From NCBI GenBank assembly GCA_964424125.1, contig CAYRHS010000172.1:1-6410 (forward strand): a DNA stretch of 6,410 nucleotides, written 5' to 3'. Positions 1-5,297 of the stretch are shown here, one piece after another. This DNA is from CAYRHS01 sp964424125 (GTDB taxonomy: Bacteria; Actinomycetota; Acidimicrobiia; IMCC26256; JAOSJL01). Under the pieces are notes generated by a model. That model ran no database searches. It was given only the letters and a program-made list of their open reading frames with translations, and was not told the DNA's origin. Numbering within the stretch: position 1 is the stretch's first letter; each line of letters begins with the position of its first letter. Both the position numbers and the translations under genes were made by a program.

Positions 1-1
1 C

Positions 2-100
2 CAGGGCGTGGTGAAGTTCCCGGTGCGGATCAAGTGCGCCGCGCTGGCCTGGAACACGCTCCAGCAGGGCCTGGACGAATCGGTAGGAGCCGCTTCGTAG
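2..100 (+). CDS. sufU: SufU-type Fe-S cluster assembly scaffold/sulfur-transfer protein, C-terminal fragment
   Basis: Only the last 32 codons and a TAG stop are in the window; the gene begins off the left edge. The visible tail contains FPVRIKCAALAWNTLQQGL, which matches the C-terminal signature of SufU proteins (P-V-R-I-K-C-A-x-L-x-W-x-x-L). The cysteine in RIKCA corresponds to the last of the three conserved zinc/sulfur-handling cysteines of the family. Known role: SufU accepts sulfur from the cysteine desulfurase SufS and passes it on for Fe-S cluster assembly in the cytoplasm; in actinobacteria it usually closes a suf operon. I infer that suf genes lie to the left. The gene converges on egtE with 28 bp between the two stop codons, and I see no convincing terminator there (best stem 4 bp, GCCC/GGGC at 108-111 and 120-123). 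A related IscU/NifU-like protein is the main alternative. Confidence 0.8.
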   Translation, partial: QGVVKFPVRIKCAALAWNTLQQGLDESVGAAS

Positions 101-128
101 GAAATCTGCCCCGGCACACGGGCGTCCC

Positions 129-1301
129 TCAGCGCGACAGCTCGACCAACTCGTCCGTGAGCACCTCGAGGTCGGAGCGGGCGCTGTAGGCATGCGGCGA
201 CACCCGCAGCCGCGGCCCGTCGAGGTCGCCGGGAGCCCACTCCGCCGGGATGAACGACACCGCGATCCCCCGCTCGGCCAGCCTCGCCTTCGTCCCGGCG
301 GGGTCCGCGTGCTCGTGAGCGAGGGTGACGAGCGCGGAGTCCTCGTCGAGCGGCTCGACCACCCGCCAGCCGGCGACACCGTCGAGGCGCTCGCGGAACG
401 CCCGACCGAGCGCGGCGATCCGCTCGAAGACCCGGGCCGGCCTGGCGTCGAGCAGTTCGCCGAGCGCGACGTCGAGGCCGACGACCGCCGCGTAGGAACG
501 TTCGTAGTCCTCGAAGCGCGCCGCGCCGGCACGCGGGACAGGCCCCGATGGCTCCCAGGTGGCGGACGCAATCGTGAGGAACTCCGGATCGAGCCGGCCC
601 AGCACGTCGGGACGCCCCGCGAGGAAGCCGAGCCCGCGGGGCCCGCGCAGCCACTTGCGCGAGGTGCCGACCCACGCGTCCGCGCTCACGCCGTCGAGCG
701 CGACCTGACCGGCTGCCTGGGCGACGTCGAGCACGATCGGGACGCCCGCGGCCCGACAACGTTCGACCGCCGGGCGTGCGGGCTGGACGATCCCCCGTTG
801 GCTCGCCACCACGGGGAACGTGACGAGGTCGAGTCCCGTCCCGAGCATCCGCTCGAGACCCTCCGGCTCGAGCCGACCGTCGGGGTCGACGGGCAGCACG
901 ACCTGGTCCCAGTCCCGCCGAGCGCCGAGCATCGTCAGCGCCATCCGGTTGCTCGTGTACTCGCTCGGAAGCACACCCACCTTCGAGCCTGCTCGCAGCG
1001 GCCAGCCGGCGAGCAGCATCTGGAACGCCACGGTCGCGTTCGGCACGATCGCGACGCTGCCGCCGTCGAGCCCGAGCAGGGCACCGAGACGCGCGTGGGC
1101 CCGATCCACTGCGGGCTGCGCCTCGGCCGCAGCCGCGTACCCGCCGATCTCGGCCTCCCGGCGAAGATGGTGAACCTGGGCGTCGAGCACGGCTCGTGAC
1201 GGCGCGGCGGCACCCGCCGCATCCAGGTGGACGACGGCGTCCGAGGCCAGGACGGTGCGCCACGACCGCCCAAGATCGTCGTGCGGCAGGACCTCGGTCA
1301 C
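129..1301 (-). CDS. egtE: EgtE, PLP-dependent hercynylcysteine sulfoxide C-S lyase
   Basis: This 390-residue class V aminotransferase-fold enzyme is predicted to cleave the C-S bond of hercynylcysteine sulfoxide, the last step of ergothioneine synthesis, in the cytoplasm. Visible landmarks are the N-terminal LDAAG segment (residues 26-30), PLP-ring aspartate Asp192 in LDVAQAAGQ, PLP-binding Lys216 in TSRKWLRGPRGLGFLAG, and the carboxylate-binding Arg366 in RLRVSPHAY. The protein has a single cysteine (Cys182) and lacks the C-terminal catalytic cysteine loop of SufS/IscS. It is therefore unlikely to be a persulfide-forming cysteine desulfurase, its closest relative by fold. The start is GTG; the overlap GTGA joins it to the egtD stop and no strong Shine-Dalgarno precedes it, which suggests translational coupling. 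Assignment as EgtE rather than another class V lyase rests partly on its place behind egtA, egtB and egtD. The fold is certain and the substrate is inferred from context. Confidence 0.9.
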   Translation of the reverse strand: MTEVLPHDDLGRSWRTVLASDAVVHLDAAGAAAPSRAVLDAQVHHLRREAEIGGYAAAAEAQPAVDRAHARLGALLGLDGGSVAIVPNATVAFQMLLAGWPLRAGSKVGVLPSEYTSNRMALTMLGARRDWDQVVLPVDPDGRLEPEGLERMLGTGLDLVTFPVVASQRGIVQPARPAVERCRAAGVPIVLDVAQAAGQVALDGVSADAWVGTSRKWLRGPRGLGFLAGRPDVLGRLDPEFLTIASATWEPSGPVPRAGAARFEDYERSYAAVVGLDVALGELLDARPARVFERIAALGRAFRERLDGVAGWRVVEPLDEDSALVTLAHEHADPAGTKARLAERGIAVSFIPAEWAPGDLDGPRLRVSPHAYSARSDLEVLTDELVELSR

Positions 1302-2272
1302 GCAGGGACCGCGAGGGATAGTGCGAAGTCACCCGCGTCGTCCGTCCACCACGAGTGGAGGCGGAGCCCGGCGACCGCGAGCTCGGTCTCGAGGCGGTGG
1401 GCGCGGAACTTGGCACTGATCTCCGTGCGCACGGCCTCGCCGGCGGCGAAGTCCACGTCGAGATCGAGCTCCTCGACGCGCACGTGCTGGACCTGCTCGC
1501 TCCGGAGCCACATCTCGATCCACTCGTTGTCCGCGTCCCAGCGTGCGACGTGCCGGAATGCCTCGGGCTCGAAGTCCGCTTTCAGCTCCCGGTTCAGGAC
1601 GTGGAGGACGTTGCGGTTGAACGCTGCTGTGACCCCTGCAGCATCGTCGTAGGCGGCGACGAGACGGGCCGGATCCTTCACGAGATCGGTGCCGAGCAGG
1701 AATGCGTCGCCCGCGCGCATGCCCGACGCGATCGTGGCCAGGAACCTGACGCGCGCCTTGGGGAGGAAGTTGCCGATCGTGCCGCCGAGGAAGGCGATCA
1801 GCCGCCGCCCGTCGACGGGGACGCGGTCCAGGTGGCGTTCGAAATCGCCGACGACCGCGTGCACCTCGATCCCCGGGTACTCGTCGGCCACGGCGGCGGC
1901 CGCGTCGCGCAGCGTCGCCTCGCTCACGTCGAACGGCACGAAACGCTCCAGGTGACTGCTGCGTTCGAGTGCGTCGAGCAACAGCCGGGTCTTGGCCGAC
2001 GTACCGGAGCCGAGCTCAACGAGCGTGTCCGCGCCCGACGCGGCGGCAACCTCCCCGGCGCGCTGCTCGAGGATCGATCGCTCGGCCCGCGTCGGGTAAT
2101 ACTCGGGGAGCGTCGTGATCCGATCGAAGAGCTCGGAGCCGCGGTCGTCGTAGAACCACTTCGGCGGGAGCTCTTTCGGAAAGGCGGTGAGCCCCGCCAG
2201 CGCGTCGAGCCGGAGCTCTCGAGCGGCCTCTCCAGGGTCGACGTGCACGTCGACCCTTGTCGGCTCAGGCAT
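1298..2272 (-). CDS. egtD: EgtD, histidine N-alpha-methyltransferase
   Basis: EgtD transfers three methyl groups from S-adenosylmethionine to the alpha-amino group of histidine, giving hercynine. The predicted protein has 324 residues, against 321 in Mycobacterium smegmatis EgtD. The SAM-binding Rossmann motif is VELGSGTSAKT (residues 85-95), followed by FDVSE with Asp115 and GDF with Asp143. The histidine-pocket residues known from the M. smegmatis enzyme recur at a constant offset of two: Tyr41, Tyr58 (PEYYPTR), Gly163 and Asn168 (GGTIGNF), Tyr208 (AAYDD), Met254 (EWIEMW), Glu284 and Ser286 (RTEISAKF). Substrate specificity for histidine is therefore expected to be kept. The reading frame stays open far upstream inside egtB, but similarity to the family begins at the ATG at 2270-2272. 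This start overlaps the egtB stop by 8 bp. A perfect 24-bp palindrome lies 15 bp inside the gene. It is the most confident call in the window. Confidence 0.97.
   Translation of the reverse strand: MPEPTRVDVHVDPGEAARELRLDALAGLTAFPKELPPKWFYDDRGSELFDRITTLPEYYPTRAERSILEQRAGEVAAASGADTLVELGSGTSAKTRLLLDALERSSHLERFVPFDVSEATLRDAAAAVADEYPGIEVHAVVGDFERHLDRVPVDGRRLIAFLGGTIGNFLPKARVRFLATIASGMRAGDAFLLGTDLVKDPARLVAAYDDAAGVTAAFNRNVLHVLNRELKADFEPEAFRHVARWDADNEWIEMWLRSEQVQHVRVEELDLDVDFAAGEAVRTEISAKFRAHRLETELAVAGLRLHSWWTDDAGDFALSLAVPA
2234..2257. repeat. perfect 24-bp palindrome inside the start of egtD
   Basis: The half-site AGGGTCGACGTG (2234-2245) is followed directly by its exact reverse complement (2246-2257). 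In mRNA this could fold as a 10-bp stem with a TGCA tetraloop. It starts 15 bp after the egtD start codon and encodes residues 6-13, RVDVHVDP. The inner 18 bp follow from GC-rich codons for VDVHVD, because GTC and GAC are reverse complements of each other; the outer 3 bp on each side add to that. It could act as an mRNA hairpin at the egtB-egtD junction, as a DNA-binding site, or have no role. Confidence 0.5.
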
Positions 2273-3545
2273 CGCGCGCACAACGGAAGCCGGCGAAGAT
2301 CTGCCGCCGGATCGGGTAGTCCCAGTTCCGGAAGCTTCCCCGGACGGCAACGGGGTGCGTGGCCCACGAACCGCCCCTGAGCACCTTGTACTCCGAGCCG
2401 AAGAAGACCTCCGAGTACTCGCGGTACGGGAACGAGCGAAAGCCGGGGTACCCGCCGAAGTCGCTCGCCGTCCACTCCCAGACGTCGCCGAGCATCTGAT
2501 GGCAGCCGGTCCCGCTGATGCCTTCCGGGAAGGATCCGACCGGTGCGGGACCGAAGCGCCGCTGGCCGAGGTTGGCGTGTTCGTCGCCCGGCGCGGCGTC
2601 GCCCCAGGGATACCGGCGCGAACTGGTTCCGTCCCATCGCGCCGCCTTCTCCCACTCCGCTTCGGTGGGAAGCCGTTTCCCGCGGAACCGCGCGTACGCG
2701 TCGGCCTCGTACCAGCAGACGTGCTGGACGGGTTCGGCAGGATCGAGCGCGATCGTGCGCCCGAAACGGCGGACGGTCCACGACCCGTCCGGCGCCCGGT
2801 GCCAGAACTGTGGTGCGGTGAGTCCGACTTCCTGTCGCCACTTCCATCCGGCGGGGCTCCACCAACGCGGGTCGTCGTAGCCACCTTCCTCGACGAACGC
2901 CAGGTACGCGCCGTTAATGACCGGCGTGGCGTCGATCCAGAACGCCGCGACGTCGACGTCGTGGGCGGGTCGCTCGTTGTCGTATGCCCAGGCTGCGGCG
3001 CTCTCCCCCAGCGAGAACGTCCCGGCGGGCACGAGCACCTCGGAGTCGCCCGGCGGCTTCCGGGCAGCCGGCTCCGGGGTCGGAACGGGATAGGGCCGAT
3101 CGCGGAGCTGGAGCGTGGCGAGCATCGTCTCGTCGTGCTGGTGCTCGTGCTGGGCAACCATCCCGTAGACGAAGCCGTCGTGCAGCAGCGGGCCGTCGTC
3201 GAGATCGGCGCGGTCCAGGACGTCGAGCGCCCGCCCACGGACGTCGGCGGCGAAGGATCGCGCCTCGTCGGGACCGAGGAGCTCGAGCGCGAGGCGCTCG
3301 GCCCGGGGATGGCGGAACGCGTCGTAGACGTCGTCGAACCGCGGGTCCGTGGGAGGTGCCGCGGTGAGCTCCCGCACGAGCCAGAGCTCCTCGTAGTGCG
3401 CGATGTGGGCCAGGTCCCAGACGAGCGGCGACATCAGCGTCGAGTGCTGACGGATCCAGTCCTGCTGCGGCACCGCCTCCAGCAGGCCGAGCGTCCGGCG
3501 CCGGGCCGTCTCGAGCTCCCCGTGGATGCGTTCGGTCAGGTCCAC
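2265..3545 (-). CDS. egtB: EgtB, non-haem iron hercynine sulfoxide synthase
   Basis: EgtB uses O2 and Fe(II) to join hercynine C2 to the sulfur of gamma-glutamyl-cysteine and oxidise it to the sulfoxide. The 426-residue product has an N-terminal DinB-like helical domain (about 1-150) and a C-terminal formylglycine-generating-enzyme (sulfatase-modifying factor) domain (about 165-425). Expected iron ligands are His47 in WDLAHI and His133 and His137 in HEHQHDETM. Domain landmarks include RLPTEAEWEKAAR (291-303), DVWEWTAS (354-361) and VLRGGSW (388-394). Asp409 and Arg413 in NWDYPIRR match the Asp416/Arg420 pair that binds gamma-glutamyl-cysteine in the M. thermoresistibile enzyme. Arg81/Arg84 (HPRAER) may be the second arginine pair, and Tyr374 or Tyr377 (FPYREYSEVFFG) the catalytic tyrosine. 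The start is GTG, overlapping the egtA stop by 10 bp, without a strong Shine-Dalgarno. The residue pattern favours gamma-glutamyl-cysteine over free cysteine (Egt1/EgtB2-like) as sulfur donor. Confidence 0.96.
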   Translation of the reverse strand: MDLTERIHGELETARRRTLGLLEAVPQQDWIRQHSTLMSPLVWDLAHIAHYEELWLVRELTAAPPTDPRFDDVYDAFRHPRAERLALELLGPDEARSFAADVRGRALDVLDRADLDDGPLLHDGFVYGMVAQHEHQHDETMLATLQLRDRPYPVPTPEPAARKPPGDSEVLVPAGTFSLGESAAAWAYDNERPAHDVDVAAFWIDATPVINGAYLAFVEEGGYDDPRWWSPAGWKWRQEVGLTAPQFWHRAPDGSWTVRRFGRTIALDPAEPVQHVCWYEADAYARFRGKRLPTEAEWEKAARWDGTSSRRYPWGDAAPGDEHANLGQRRFGPAPVGSFPEGISGTGCHQMLGDVWEWTASDFGGYPGFRSFPYREYSEVFFGSEYKVLRGGSWATHPVAVRGSFRNWDYPIRRQIFAGFRCARDA

Positions 3546-4789
3546 GCCGGCTCTGGGACACCGTCGGGCTGCGGATACAGCTGGCCGGTCGTTCGCCAGG
3601 CGTCACGCTGGTCGTCCGCAAGAGTGCGCCCGGCGCGGACGTAGCGGTCCCGGAAGGCCGCCACCAGCTCGGCGATCGAGTCGTCTCCGCCGACACGCTC
3701 GAGCCCGTCGAGCGCGGCGTCGAAGCACGAGAGGGCGGCGTCGCGCAGCGCCGGCTCGGCGAGCCCGCGCTGCGACGCGTCACGCCAGCGACCGGCAACG
3801 GGACGCGCCGCTGCCGCGGCCCGGCGGCGAGTCGAGGGGTCGTCGAGGAGCACCGTCCCCAAGGCGACGACGACGCGCCACCACGGATCGGGGACCGCGT
3901 CGAACATCCGGAGCTCGAGCCAGCCGCGAGGGCGAATCGGCGGGAAGAGGGTGGAGAGGTGGTACTCGAGGTCGTCGAGCGTCGGGTAGCCGAGCTCGTG
4001 GCCGTTCGCGATCCAGTCGTCGAAGCGAACCGGCACGAGCAGCGGCGCGTAGTCGTCGGGCCCTCGGCGTACGAGCATGACCCGAGCCGACAGCGCGTAC
4101 CTCGCCCAGGCTTCCCAAACCGATCCTCCGTCGAGTGGGACCGGCGCGGTGCGGCTCGGGTCGAGATCCCACCACGTACGCAGCCGAGCGGAGGCCCACC
4201 CGGAATCGTGGCCGTCGAGAATCGGCGAGTTGGCGAACGCGGCGCAGAGGACGGGGCCCACCAGGTGCGCCACCCGCCAGCGCTCCGAGCGTTCGTGCGG
4301 TCGCCCCACGTCGAGGTTGAGCTGGAGCGACGCCGTGCCTTGCATCATCCGCCGACCCCCGACCGCGGTGGCGTCGAAGTAGGCCTCCATGGCGTCGTAG
4401 CGCGGGCCGCGGACGAGACGGCGGAGCGGCCGTGCCGGTTCCAGTCCGAGCCCGACGAGGCCGATCCCCGCGAGGTGCAGCGCTTCCTGGAGCACCTGGG
4501 CATCGGTGGCGATCGCCGCGCACGCGGCGCTCACGCCGACGGTCGGCACGGAGGCGATCTCGAGCTGGCCACCCGGTTCCATGGTCAGCGCACCACCGCG
4601 CGGGAGCGGCGGGACGGTCGCGAGAGCCTCGCGGAGCACGCGCTCGTCGACGTGGGTCGTCGGATCGTCGAGTGGCACCGCAAGCCACTCGATCTCGAGG
4701 CCGATCCGGCCGTTCCCGGACGCGAAGCAGCGATCGCGCGCGTGGCGGCGGACGTCGTCAGCGGTCAGCCAACGCTCGGATGAGGGCAC
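3536..4789 (-). CDS. egtA: EgtA, glutamate-cysteine ligase of the ergothioneine pathway
   Basis: EgtA condenses glutamate and cysteine with ATP to gamma-glutamyl-cysteine, the sulfur donor for EgtB. The 417-residue product is a GCS2-family ligase. Near the N-terminus RIGLEIEWL (28-36) carries the family's acidic pair (Glu32, Glu34). EPGGQLEIAS (71-80), YDAMEAYF (131-138), MQGTASLQLNLD (149-160), FANSPILDG (185-193) and RPRGWLELRMFDAVPDPWW (286-304) follow in the expected order. I chose the GTG at 4787-4789 (protein start MPSSERWLTADDVRRHA) because family-like sequence begins just after it and the frame further upstream, open to 5149, looks non-coding and runs antisense to the next gene. Its ribosome site is poor (GGTAGGG only 2 bp away), and a possible leader ORF ends 4 bp before it, so it may be translated by reinitiation. 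It is the first recognised enzyme of the operon; its stop overlaps the egtB start by 10 bp. Other GCS2 ligases are the alternative, but the context makes EgtA the best call. Confidence 0.94.
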   Translation of the reverse strand: MPSSERWLTADDVRRHARDRCFASGNGRIGLEIEWLAVPLDDPTTHVDERVLREALATVPPLPRGGALTMEPGGQLEIASVPTVGVSAACAAIATDAQVLQEALHLAGIGLVGLGLEPARPLRRLVRGPRYDAMEAYFDATAVGGRRMMQGTASLQLNLDVGRPHERSERWRVAHLVGPVLCAAFANSPILDGHDSGWASARLRTWWDLDPSRTAPVPLDGGSVWEAWARYALSARVMLVRRGPDDYAPLLVPVRFDDWIANGHELGYPTLDDLEYHLSTLFPPIRPRGWLELRMFDAVPDPWWRVVVALGTVLLDDPSTRRRAAAAARPVAGRWRDASQRGLAEPALRDAALSCFDAALDGLERVGGDDSIAELVAAFRDRYVRAGRTLADDQRDAWRTTGQLYPQPDGVPEPAWT

Positions 4790-4793
4790 GGCC

Positions 4794-4868
4794 CTACCGG
4801 TGCCCGAAGTGGGCGGCGACCCAGTCGAGATTCCGAACCGGTGCGGTCCACTGATACCAGCTGCCCAT
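4794..4868 (-). CDS. possible 24-residue leader ORF ahead of egtA
   Basis: An ATG at 4866-4868 opens a 24-codon frame ending in TAG, 4 bp upstream of the egtA GTG. GGAGGG lies 4 bp before the ATG and is the strongest Shine-Dalgarno in the whole egt operon. The peptide starts MGSWYQWTAP and ends DWVAAHFGHR. It has three tryptophans, two other aromatic residues and two histidines near the end, but no cysteine. About 20 of 24 codons end in G or C, as in the neighbouring genes. I do not recognise the sequence. It could be a regulatory leader peptide whose translation feeds ribosomes into egtA, a real micro-protein, or a chance frame next to a ribosome site. Histidine is the pathway's substrate, so the two His codons near the stop are suggestive, but I see no attenuator hairpins. 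Confidence 0.45.
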   Translation of the reverse strand: MGSWYQWTAPVRNLDWVAAHFGHR

Positions 4869-4872
4869 GGCG

Positions 4873-4878
4873 CCCTCC
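4873..4878 (-). promoter_or_regulatory. strong ribosome-binding site for the leader ORF/egt operon
   Basis: On the minus strand GGAGGG is followed by CGCC and then ATG at 4868. It matches the anti-Shine-Dalgarno over GGAGG with a 5-bp spacing. No other egt start has a comparable site, so this is probably where ribosomes first load on the operon mRNA. Confidence 0.6.
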
Positions 4879-4906
4879 GTCCCGTCACACCTCGTCCGCG
4901 GGTGCT

Positions 4907-4922
4907 CACCCGGGTGTCGACA
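4907..4922. repeat. overlapping palindromes CACCCGGGTG and TGTCGACA
   Basis: CACCCGGGTG (4907-4916) is a perfect 10-bp palindrome and overlaps TGTCGACA (4915-4922), a perfect 8-bp one. They lie about 40-55 bp upstream of the leader ORF start, either in its 5' leader or at its promoter. They could be an operator; palindromes this short also arise by chance in GC-rich DNA. Confidence 0.3.
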
Positions 4923-4923
4923 A

Positions 4924-4949
4924 CGATCAGAACCGATCCACGGCCGATC
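4924..4949. repeat. three CGATC direct repeats in helical phase
   Basis: CGATC occurs at 4924-4928, 4934-4938 and 4945-4949, at steps of 10 and 11 bp, so all three copies face the same side of the helix; the second and third share the longer CCGATC. They lie in the divergent promoter region between egtA and the small plus-strand gene. Tandem phased copies are typical of cooperative regulator binding, but no regulator is known for this motif here. Confidence 0.35.
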
Positions 4950-5071
4950 ACATTCCATTCACCATGATGCTTACATACCCAGGGATGGACCGGAGGGTCA
5001 CCCGCCCCGAGGACACCTGACGCCCGTGACCCCGGCGCCGAGAGAAACGCGTCACCGGAACACCACCCTCG

Positions 5072-5090
5072 CCGACTACGTTGGAGTCGG
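5072..5090 (+). other. small hairpin in the leader of the 59-residue ORF
   Basis: CCGACT (5072-5077) and AGTCGG (5085-5090) form a perfect 6-bp stem around the 7-base loop ACGTTGG, 27 bp before the plus-strand ATG. It is not followed by a T run, so it does not look like a terminator. A second 4-bp stem, GAGG (5107-5110) with CCTC (5114-5117), would pair part of the ribosome site with the bases just before the start codon. Confidence 0.3.
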
Positions 5091-5104
5091 GCAGATCCCC
5101 GGGC

Positions 5105-5111
5105 GAGAGGA
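5105..5111 (+). promoter_or_regulatory. ribosome-binding site of the 59-residue ORF
   Basis: GAGAGGA lies 6 bp before the ATG at 5118-5120. It is a good Shine-Dalgarno match at normal spacing and the main evidence that the short frame is translated from this start. Confidence 0.55.
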
Positions 5112-5117
5112 CCCCTC

Positions 5118-5297
5118 ATGGACCGGCCGACCGACCTGATCGAGCTCATCGACGCCGCGCTCGAGCGCTTCGCCGCCCGCGACCTCGTTCAAGGGTCCGA
5201 AGTCGTCGACGTCCTCCTCGACCTGCGAAGCGCGGCGATCGACGGCGACGAGCTCACCCAGCTCCTCGCAGAGGAATCAGCTCCCCAGCCCGGCTGA
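5118..5297 (+). CDS. small acidic protein of unknown function (59 residues)
   Basis: I do not recognise this gene. It has an ATG, a well-placed GAGAGGA ribosome site and GC-rich third positions typical of the window. The product starts MDRPTDLIELIDAALERF and is strongly acidic (14 Asp/Glu against 4 Arg and no Lys). It is rich in leucine, isoleucine and alanine, has no cysteine, and shows no signal peptide or membrane segment. Hydrophobic residues at helical spacing suggest two or three short amphipathic helices (about 5-24, 27-40, 44-53) and then a proline-containing tail, possibly a small protein-interaction module. It is divergent from the egt operon and its last 21 bp overlap the end of the alpha/beta hydrolase gene on the other strand. 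A chance ORF is possible, but start signal and composition favour a real gene. Confidence 0.6.
   Translation: MDRPTDLIELIDAALERFAARDLVQGSEVVDVLLDLRSAAIDGDELTQLLAEESAPQPG

Larger units (their letters stand above)
4869..5117. promoter_or_regulatory. divergent intergenic region: presumed promoters for the egt operon (minus) and the 59-residue ORF (plus)
   Basis: These 249 bp separate the egt operon from the divergent small gene. GC drops locally around 4948-4980, which is where promoters would be expected in such a GC-rich genome. On the plus strand ATCACA (4947-4952) and TTACAT (4971-4976) with an 18-bp spacer are a weak sigma-70-like pair. No clear -35/-10 pair was found for the minus strand. 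Candidate operator elements are the CGATC repeats at 4924-4949, the palindromes at 4907-4922, and GTCAC/GTGAC pentamers at 4884, 4997, 5026 and 5051. I see no riboswitch or RNA gene. The regulatory role is inferred from position. Confidence 0.45.

Noticed and set aside
108..123. GCCC/GGGC inverted repeat between sufU and egtE as a terminator
   Set aside because: The stem is only 4 bp with an 8-base loop and no T run on either strand.
129..1301. egtE as a SufS/IscS cysteine desulfurase
   Set aside because: The only cysteine is Cys182 and the catalytic Cys loop is absent; it sits directly behind egtD by a 4-bp overlap.
2273..3238. In-frame N-terminal extension of egtD to a 646-residue protein
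   Set aside because: It lies within egtB in another frame, is low-complexity Ser/Arg/Thr/Pro-rich, and the remaining 324 residues already match full-length EgtD with constant residue offsets.
2187..3644. 485-codon plus-strand open frame antisense to egtB
   Set aside because: It is an Arg/Val/Glu-rich shadow of the complementary egtB codons without recognisable motifs. The minus strand carries an unmistakable EgtB.
4867..5139. 90-codon plus-strand open frame across the intergenic region
   Set aside because: It has no convincing ribosome site, a non-coding-like composition, and overlaps the better-supported ATG at 5118 in another frame.
4790..5149. In-frame N-terminal extension of egtA to a 537-residue protein
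   Set aside because: The frame is open, but the extra 120 residues resemble no GCS2 ligase, cross the AT-richer promoter region and run antisense to the start of the 59-residue gene. Open frames are common by chance at this GC content.
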